This document shows, piece by piece, positions 59,501-64,000 of a DNA stretch of 64,000 nucleotides. Position 1 is the first letter of the stretch, and every line of letters begins with the position of its first letter. The notes under the pieces were generated by a model. That model searched no databases, had not been told where the DNA came from, and worked only from the letters and a program-made list of their open reading frames with translations. The stretch comes from Endoryza sp044226045. GTDB taxonomy: Bacteria; Bacteroidota; Bacteroidia; Chitinophagales; Chitinophagaceae. The position numbers and the translations under genes were made by a program. Location: assembly GCA_044226045.1 (NCBI GenBank), contig JBGAHR010000021.1, positions 1 to 64,000 of the forward strand, written 5' to 3'.

Positions 59501-60021
59501 ACGACCTGGTAGCCATACTGGACAATGAAGAAAGCAAACCTTTCATTCTCAATGACGCTTACCAGGCCGATATCGATGATTATCGAAAAGGAACCGTTCG
59601 TTTTCAACTGCCCTTACTCGAACCCGGCCAGCACACTTTGCGTATCAAGGCATGGGATGTGATGAACAATTCAACGGAAAAGCTGCTCGAATTCCGGGTT
59701 GAACAAACAGAAAACCTGGTTCTCGACCATGTGCTTAACTACCCAAATCCCTTTACCACCAACACCAGCTTCTGGTTTGAACATAACCATCCCGGTGAGG
59801 AGTTGCAGGTGTTTATACAAGTGTATACCGTATCCGGAAAACTGGTAAAAACCCTCAGAGAGACAATATTTTCCACCGGAAACCGTTCGAGTGAGGTGAA
59901 TTGGAATGGCCGTGATGAATATGGAGACAGGCTCGGCAGGGGCGTCTACATTTACCGGTTGAAAGTGAGGACTGCCAACGGAAAGTCAGCTGAGAAATGG
60001 GAAAAATTATACATATTGTAA
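56593..60021 (+). CDS. porU: Type IX secretion sortase PorU
   Basis: A 1142-residue exported cysteine protease of the gingipain (C25) family that cuts the sorting domain from type IX cargo and attaches the cargo to the cell surface. Signal peptide LLAAFTLLFCLSGHSQ; the C25 domain lies about 410-800, with catalytic His650 (WNYSGHGGYKRLAEE) and Cys684 (FITATCDVAPYDNP). An Ig-like region and its own C-terminal sorting-type domain (VLNYPNPFTTNTSFWFEH, then YTVSGKLVKTL, then GDRLGRGVYIYRLKV) follow. Divergent from gldJ and followed by porV, its partner in the attachment complex. Confidence 0.95.
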   Translation: MTLCPPRLGLLAAFTLLFCLSGHSQRTYADHSVLASGNWYRMGVSQPGIYKIDLALLARLGVNTANMPSASIKLYGNGGKMLPESNKAFRYDDLVENAIWIEDGGDGVLNGSDYILFYSNGPDQWIADTHTKSFQYQKNLFTGQAYYYLTIGTNGKRILTQSNPPLANISVNSFHGRFHYEKDSFNFLSSGRQWFGEEFSNLPGQTLSKTFTVPVPNISAQSAQLIVSAVARSFGTSSRLGVNINGQGILDLDIPPVANSSLDLFAQSRQQTAVFNSNSSSLAVQFNYSQGSFGSQAWLDWFEIHSRNNLDMGGLDQLLFRDWNSVAQNSKVRFQISRSSINTQVWDVSDPLNPLRMAGNLNGTQLEFVNDASTLHEYIAFNPVNFLVPEAFGKVNNQDLHGQAAVQMLLITDPSLLPQAQRLAQYHLQRDGLTTLVTTAEQVYNEFSSGVPDPTAIRDFVKMFYDRAGTDSTRRPKYLLLFGDASFDYRDRFGRHGNLVPAYESVNSLDPLATYTSDDFMGYLDDEDDINNSITPLLDIGIGRIPAATLAEATAIVDKILAYQSPASLGPWRNEFTFVADDEDNNLHLQDAEIITGSVSSTTSLFDIDKIYLDAFQQEGGAGGSRYPEVNNAINSRMFNGNLIWNYSGHGGYKRLAEEVVLDQDIINQFNNAGKLPLFITATCDVAPYDNPLVSSIGENLLLRPKTGAIALMTTTRLVFAFSNRVMNKNYLDIALKRRADGTYLSLGEAVKQAKNYTYTFSGDVVNNRKFTLLGDPALTIAFPVQQVATTSINARPVGAIPDTLKAMDSYTITGEVKDAGGNLVSNFNGTVYPVVFDKPKQQTTLGNDPGSSPVNFSLQSNVIFRGKAQVQGGKFSFRFVVPRDIDYRVGNGRISYYTDNGVMDGNGVLTNIIVGGTGTGNGDVTGPEIKGYLNDEKFVNGSLTNPSPVLIVKLSDSSGINILGNGIGHDLVAILDNEESKPFILNDAYQADIDDYRKGTVRFQLPLLEPGQHTLRIKAWDVMNNSTEKLLEFRVEQTENLVLDHVLNYPNPFTTNTSFWFEHNHPGEELQVFIQVYTVSGKLVKTLRETIFSTGNRSSEVNWNGRDEYGDRLGRGVYIYRLKVRTANGKSAEKWEKLYIL

Positions 60022-60204
60022 TGTTATTAGTTGAAAATCCCTATTTTAGCCACTCTTATTGACAGTCTATAGAATATAATATTACCCTTTAATCATTTAC
60101 TGCTGGCTCATAAGCCTCCCAAACTAACAGCGATCGCGGGTTTTTTTACCGGCTTTCATCGGGAGTTATTAGAGTGCAGCATGTTAAAAGTCAAAATCTC
60201 AAGT

Positions 60205-61365
60205 ATGAAAAGGAAGACCTTAAAACTGACTGTCACTCTCCTTGCATTTATTGGAATTAGTACAGCGCAGGCACAGGACACCATCAATGTGGTAACGACT
60301 GCAGTACCATTTCTGCGTATTTCTCCCGATGCGAGAGCCGGTGGCATGGGTGATCTGGGTGTTGCCACTTCTCCGGACGCCAACTCAGGATTCTACAACC
60401 TGGCCAAAACGCCCTTCGCGAAGAACAATGCCAGCTTCGGTCTTACTTATACTCCCTGGTTGAAAGACCTGGGTCTGAACGACGTTTATCTCCTTTCATT
60501 CGGAGGTTACTATAAACTCGATGAACTGCAGGCCATTTCTGCCGGCGTTCGTTACTTCTCCCTTGGTAACATTCAGTTTACCGATATCAGCGGTGTGGAC
60601 TTCGGTGAAGGACGCCCCCGCGAATTCGGTATCGATTTCGGTTACTCCCGTAAGCTGAGTGACAAGATCGGATTGGGTATTGCGCTTCGCTATATCTACT
60701 CCAATCTCGCTGCCGGCCAGGTAATCGGAAGCACCACCTATAAAGCAGGTAACGCGGTAGCCGGTGACATCTCTTTCTTCTACACCGGAGCCAAAGACGA
60801 TGGCAGTGGCTGGAATTTCGGAGCAGCGATCACCAACCTGGGATCGAAAATCGGTTATACCAACGATGCCACTCAGAAAGACTATATCCCTACCAACCTT
60901 TCGTTGGGAACAACTTACACCAAGGTGTTCGACGAAAATAACAAGATCACGTTTGGACTGGATATGCACAAACTGATGGTGCCTACGCCTCCCAAATTCA
61001 CCGGCGACTATTCAACTGATTCTGCCGCTATTTCTTCTTATCGTACCAAAGGGGTGGTGGGAAGTTGGTTCAGCTCATTCGGCGACGCCCCGGGTGGTTT
61101 CGGAGAAGAACTGCGGGAATTCACCCTGTCACTCGGTGCTGAATATGCTTACAACGATCAGTTCTTCCTGCGTACCGGTTATTTCTACGAAGACAAAACA
61201 AAAGGCAACCGTAAATTCTTTACGGTGGGCCTGGGTATCAAATACAATGTATTCGGAATTAATTTTTCTTACCTCGTGCCTTCCGGCCAGGGGGTAAACA
61301 GAAACCCGCTTTCCAATACCCTTCGATTTGGTCTGATCTTCGATATTGACAACGACAGCAAGTAA
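60205..61365 (+). CDS. porV: Type IX secretion outer-membrane protein PorV
   Basis: A 386-residue FadL-like barrel that binds sorting domains and shuttles cargo to PorU. The start at 60205 gives a signal peptide (MKRKTLKLTVTLLAFIGISTAQAQ); an ATG 24 nt upstream is less fit. Family marks: FLRISPDARAGGMGDLGVATSPDANSGFYNLAKTPF, TYTPWLKDLGLNDVYLLSFGGYYK, and repeated barrel strands to LRFGLIFDI. It starts 183 nt after porU; the gap has a palindromic GCGATCGC with T run and a weak promoter-like TTGACA region. A strong terminator follows. Confidence 0.95.
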   Translation: MKRKTLKLTVTLLAFIGISTAQAQDTINVVTTAVPFLRISPDARAGGMGDLGVATSPDANSGFYNLAKTPFAKNNASFGLTYTPWLKDLGLNDVYLLSFGGYYKLDELQAISAGVRYFSLGNIQFTDISGVDFGEGRPREFGIDFGYSRKLSDKIGLGIALRYIYSNLAAGQVIGSTTYKAGNAVAGDISFFYTGAKDDGSGWNFGAAITNLGSKIGYTNDATQKDYIPTNLSLGTTYTKVFDENNKITFGLDMHKLMVPTPPKFTGDYSTDSAAISSYRTKGVVGSWFSSFGDAPGGFGEELREFTLSLGAEYAYNDQFFLRTGYFYEDKTKGNRKFFTVGLGIKYNVFGINFSYLVPSGQGVNRNPLSNTLRFGLIFDIDNDSK

Positions 61366-61388
61366 TCAGTCTTAAATGAAATATATTT

Positions 61389-61422
61389 GAAGCGCCTGTG
61401 TTTACAGGCGCTTCATTTTTTT
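61389..61422 (+). terminator. Rho-independent terminator after porV
   Basis: Perfect 10-bp stem GAAGCGCCTG/CAGGCGCTTC with a 6-nt loop and T run. It ends 11 nt before ispF, which leaves almost no room for a separate promoter. Confidence 0.93.
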
Positions 61423-61433
61423 AATACCAGTAC

Positions 61434-61916
61434 ATGTCTTACAGAATTGGATTTGGCATCGATTTTCACCGGCTTGTTGAAGAGCGCGATCTCTGGATCG
61501 GCGGCATTAAAATACCGCATCATAAAGGGGCATTGGGTCACAGCGATGCAGACGTATTGCTACATGCTATCTGCGATGCCATGCTTGGCGCCCTGGCACT
61601 CGGCGATATCGGCATGCACTTTCCCGATACCGATCCCGCCTACAAGAATATCGACAGCAAGCTTCTACTCAAACATACCTATCAGCTGATCGTTTCGAAA
61701 GGATATCAGCTCGTCAATATCGACGCTTCTATTTGCCTGGAAGCGCCAAAGATCAAAAAGTATTCTCCCGAGATGCGGCAAACCATCGCCTCCATTGTGG
61801 CGCTCACTCCTGAAGAGGTATCCATCAAGGCCACCACAGCCGAAAAAATGGGTTTCGTTGGACGGGAAGAAGGACTGGTAGCCTATGCAACTGTTTTACT
61901 GCAAAAGACACCTTGA
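61434..61916 (+). CDS. ispF: 2-C-methyl-D-erythritol 2,4-cyclodiphosphate synthase
   Basis: A 160-residue enzyme of the non-mevalonate isoprenoid pathway. It cyclises CDP-methylerythritol phosphate. The zinc ligands Asp10, His12 (GIDFHR) and His44 (LLHAICDA) are present. Also present are the HHKGALGHSDADVL segment, DIGMHFPDTDPAYKNIDS, VNIDASICLEAPKI and the end IKATTAEKMGFVGREEGLVAYATVLL. Length is normal. It starts directly after the porV terminator, so its message may depend on read-through or on a promoter within the terminator region. Confidence 0.97.
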   Translation: MSYRIGFGIDFHRLVEERDLWIGGIKIPHHKGALGHSDADVLLHAICDAMLGALALGDIGMHFPDTDPAYKNIDSKLLLKHTYQLIVSKGYQLVNIDASICLEAPKIKKYSPEMRQTIASIVALTPEEVSIKATTAEKMGFVGREEGLVAYATVLLQKTP

Positions 61917-61974
61917 TAATACGGGCACTTGTCTCACTAATACTAACCACATTGTTGTATGGGGAAAACGCTGA

Positions 61975-62340
61975 GGGTGCAATTGGTCAATTAGTCAATG
62001 AGCCAATGCAATGACGGATTACGGATTACGAATGGCGGATGAGATCCAATTTGCCAATGCGATTTCTGTATTCGCTCCCGCTCTCACTCCCGCTCCCTGA
62101 AAATGCCTGGCTTTATTCTATCGCTGTTCACCACCGAAGAACTAATTGAATTAGTCGCTCCCGCTCTCACTCCCGCTCACCTAAAGTAGCCGGGCTGTAT
62201 ATCGGCATTGGGCGCCTTTTTTTGTGGGACTTTTTTTGGCGAAACAAAAAAAGTCCCGTCAGAGACTCGCTGGAATAAAATCTCCCTCCTATTACGTCCT
62301 CTCCCGCTCTCGCTCCCGCTCACATGAAGGGGGGCTCATT
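61975..62340. repeat. Repeat island R5: mosaic shared with R4 and R1/R2
   Basis: Contains GGTCAATTAGTCAATGAGCC (61985-62006), GGATTACGGATTACG (62014-62030), CCAATTTGCCAATGCGATTT then TTCGCTCCCGCT (62047-62080), and three separate copies of the CGCTCCCGCTCTCACTCCCGC type (about 62071-62097, 62156-62180, 62301-62322). The sequence between copies includes a strong hairpin at 62226. The rest of the ispF-dut gap (61917-62466) shows no gene. Confidence 0.88.
62226..62257. repeat. Perfect 12-bp hairpin in R5
   Basis: GGGACTTTTTTT pairs perfectly with AAAAAAAGTCCC around an 8-nt GGCGAAAC loop. The T-rich and A-rich arms would let it work as a terminator-like or RNA-stability element in either direction. 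No adjacent gene needs it. Confidence 0.6.
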
Positions 62341-62454
62341 TCTCAAAATGCGGCAAAAAGTTGATTATTTCAGTTTAATAGGATGGACTTCGCCACTTCC
62401 CCCGGACAAAAGTGATATTAACCATTTCTAAAAGGTCATTGTTGGATTAACCAT

Positions 62455-62462
62455 TATTTTTG
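62455..62462 (+). promoter_or_regulatory. -7 element (TATTTTTG) directly before dut
   Basis: Exact TAnnTTTG match ending 4 nt before the dut ATG, the same layout as before porU. A leaderless message is possible. Confidence 0.45.
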
Positions 62463-62466
62463 CCAA

Positions 62467-62910
62467 ATGCCGGAAATCATTGTAAAGATCATCAACAAGT
62501 CAGCCAATCCCTTGCCCGAATACGCTACAACCGGCTCTGCCGGAATGGATATCCGCGCCTCCCTGGAGGAGAACCTCGTGCTGAAACCGATGGAACGTTA
62601 CCTCGTGCCCACTGGGTTGTTCATCGAACTGCCTGATGGATACGAAGCCCAGGTGAGGCCCCGTAGCGGATTGGCCATCAAACAGGGGCTCACCTGTTTG
62701 AATTCACCCGGTACCATCGATGCCGACTACAGAGGCGAGATCAAAGTCATCCTCATCAATTTATCAGGAGAAGAACAGGTTATCAAAACAGGAGACAGAA
62801 TAGCGCAAATGGTCATCAGCCCGGTTCGCCAGATACAATGGGAACCCGTCGACTCCATCAGTATAACAGCCAGGAATGAAGGCGGCTTTGGTCATACCGG
62901 AAAAAATTAA
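62467..62910 (+). CDS. dut: dUTP diphosphatase
   Basis: A 147-residue trimeric dUTPase that hydrolyses dUTP to dUMP and pyrophosphate, keeping uracil out of DNA. The five motifs are in order: AGMDIRA (25-31), RPRSGLAIKQG, GTIDADYRGEIKVILIN with the catalytic Asp, TGDRIAQMVI, and the C-terminal RNEGGFGHTGKN with the Phe that stacks on uracil. Length is typical. It starts after the repeat island and is 3 nt from the DUF4292 lipoprotein gene, so the two share a message. Confidence 0.97.
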   Translation: MPEIIVKIINKSANPLPEYATTGSAGMDIRASLEENLVLKPMERYLVPTGLFIELPDGYEAQVRPRSGLAIKQGLTCLNSPGTIDADYRGEIKVILINLSGEEQVIKTGDRIAQMVISPVRQIQWEPVDSISITARNEGGFGHTGKN

Positions 62911-62913
62911 ACT

Positions 62914-63744
62914 ATGAAAATCTTATTTAGATGTTTACTGGCGCTGCTGGTTTTTGGAGCGATGTACAGTTGCCGGAGTACCAAAAAAATCCAGACAGCC
63001 ATCACCAAGATAGATACCACCCGGATTCCGCCTCCCAGAACCGAAGACCCGAATGCCAAAGCAGATTCAATCCGGTTTATCAGTAACACCTATACTGCCA
63101 TACAGAAAAATCTGATCGATTTTCGGACCTTTTCTGCCAAGATCAAAGTGAATTTCGAAGACAAGGATGGCAAGAAGAACGACTTTACAGCCTTTATCAG
63201 ATTACGTAAGGACAGCACCCTCTGGATATCCATCAATGCCATCTTCGGCGTCGAAGCTTTCCGGGTACTGATCACGCCCGACAGCATCAAAATTCTCAAC
63301 AAGCTGGATAAAAAATACCAGTTGAGTTCCGTCAGTTCACTGCAGGAGATCGCCAACGTGCCGTTTACCTTCAAGGAACTGCAGAACATACTGGTCGGTA
63401 ACCCGATCTATCTCGACAGCAATATTGTGGCCTATATCAAGAACGACAAAGGCATCTCACTCATCAGCATCGGACAGGTATTCAAACATCTGTTAACGGT
63501 CAACAAGGACGACTATACGCTGCAGAATAGTAAGATAGATGATATAGATGTCAACCGGGCCCGCACCTGCCAGATCATCTATGGAGATTACGATAAGAAA
63601 GCTGATATGTCTTTCTCCAAATTCAGAAAAATTATCGTGAGCGAGAAGACAAAGCTCGACATTGAAATGGATTATAAACAGTATGGTTTTAACGAAGAAT
63701 TAAACTATCCCTTCACGATACCAAAGAATTTTAAACGCCAATAG
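62914..63744 (+). CDS. DUF4292-family lipoprotein
   Basis: A 276-residue lipoprotein (lipobox AMYSC, Cys about 20) of the Bacteroidota DUF4292 family. It resembles LolA/LolB-like half-barrels: long alternating strands such as FRTFSAKIKVNFEDKDGKKNDFTAFIRLRKDSTLWISINAIFGVEAFRVLITPDSIKILNKLDKKYQ, then KTKLDIEMDYKQYGFNEELNYPFTIP. A lipoprotein-carrier role is suspected but unproven. It lies between dut and the EnvC-like gene, as in many relatives, so an envelope role is likely. Confidence 0.88.
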   Translation: MKILFRCLLALLVFGAMYSCRSTKKIQTAITKIDTTRIPPPRTEDPNAKADSIRFISNTYTAIQKNLIDFRTFSAKIKVNFEDKDGKKNDFTAFIRLRKDSTLWISINAIFGVEAFRVLITPDSIKILNKLDKKYQLSSVSSLQEIANVPFTFKELQNILVGNPIYLDSNIVAYIKNDKGISLISIGQVFKHLLTVNKDDYTLQNSKIDDIDVNRARTCQIIYGDYDKKADMSFSKFRKIIVSEKTKLDIEMDYKQYGFNEELNYPFTIPKNFKRQ

Positions 63745-63838
63745 GGCGTTATCAGCCGGTTATCAACGATCTTTGTGCAATGCTGACCCGGCTGCATCCA
63801 ATAGTTATCATTGAATCGAGAATAAAATTATTCCAGCT

Positions 63839-64000
63839 ATGCTTAAATCCCTGATCTTCTTCCTGGCCTGTCTGCTAATAGGTGGAAACCTCGTGGCGCA
63901 ATCCAGTGAAGAACTGAGACGTCAACAGGCTGAGATCCAGAAAGAGATCAATGAGCTGAAACAATCACTGGAAGCGACCCGCAAGAATAAAAAGGTCGGA
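63839..64000 (+). CDS. Start of an EnvC-like murein hydrolase activator (partial)
   Basis: The first 54 codons only; the gene runs off the window. A signal peptide (MLKSLIFFLACLLIGGNLVAQ) is followed by a coiled coil (SSEELRRQQAEIQKEINELKQSLEATRKNKK). This start and the position after a DUF4292 gene fit EnvC-like M23-domain proteins that activate amidases for cell separation. The M23 domain itself is not in view. Confidence 0.7.
   Translation, partial: MLKSLIFFLACLLIGGNLVAQSSEELRRQQAEIQKEINELKQSLEATRKNKKVG

Overview
This window is chromosomal DNA of a Bacteroidota bacterium, most likely of the Chitinophagaceae type. The evidence is a gldJ-porU-porV type IX secretion/gliding cluster, a C-terminal type IX sorting domain on a 1909-residue secreted protein, many TAnnTTTG -7 promoter elements, almost no Shine-Dalgarno sequences, and DUF4292/DUF4907 proteins. 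The genus cannot be named from the sequence alone. No rRNA, tRNA, CRISPR array, insertion sequence or phage was seen.

Layout. 0.2-3.6 kb: a small lipoprotein, an NTF2-like protein and a GAF-PAS-GAF sigma-54 activator. 4.1-14.9 kb: a thioredoxin variant, a Crp/Fnr regulator, and a glycan/glucose block (GH57, SDR, GH63-like glucosidase, debranching enzyme, GMC oxidoreductase, DUF1622 protein, aquaporin). 14.9-20.9 kb: VOC protein, peroxiredoxin, a subtilisin fused to a glycogen-binding domain, and a membrane redox operon built on a ferric-reductase/Rieske fusion. 21.1-25.6 kb (minus): a secreted operon with tandem YHS domains, an HbpS/GlcG-like protein, an SMP-30 lactonase, a barrel protein and an SDR. 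26.0-41.9 kb: a stress and dormancy-like island (MlaEFD, phospholipase D, two universal stress proteins, a Balon/baeRF-like protein, Hsp20, OsmC, YtxH, L,D-transpeptidase, PEP synthase, D-lactate dehydrogenase). 42.0-48.1 kb: a DUF4907 protein and a giant kelch/NHL secreted protein. 48.2-52.4 kb: DUF4342, a candidate small RNA, a porin/Rieske/di-heme operon and a divergent DtxR/MntR regulator. 52.7-64 kb: CHAD protein, murF, gldJ, porU, porV, ispF, dut, a DUF4292 lipoprotein and the start of an EnvC-like gene.

Main discovery. At least six promoters share one geometry: two TGA-N6-TCA boxes (the Crp/Fnr-superfamily half-site spacing) whose starts lie exactly 22 bp apart, followed after 23-24 bp by a TAnnTTTG-like -7 element. 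They precede mlaE, a universal stress gene, the Balon-like gene, hsp20, the ytxH-like gene, and an ORF-less stretch at about 48618-48711 that ends in a strong terminator, so it looks like a regulated small RNA. OsmC and PEP synthase have a single box at the same distance; the outer-membrane gene at 31050 has a full box and an upstream half box. This looks like one Crp/Fnr-type regulon joining ribosome hibernation, proteostasis, envelope lipid transport and fermentative carbon flow.

A second unexplained feature is five intergenic islands of mosaic short-period repeats that share modules, including an identical 36-mer in inverted orientation 22 kb apart.
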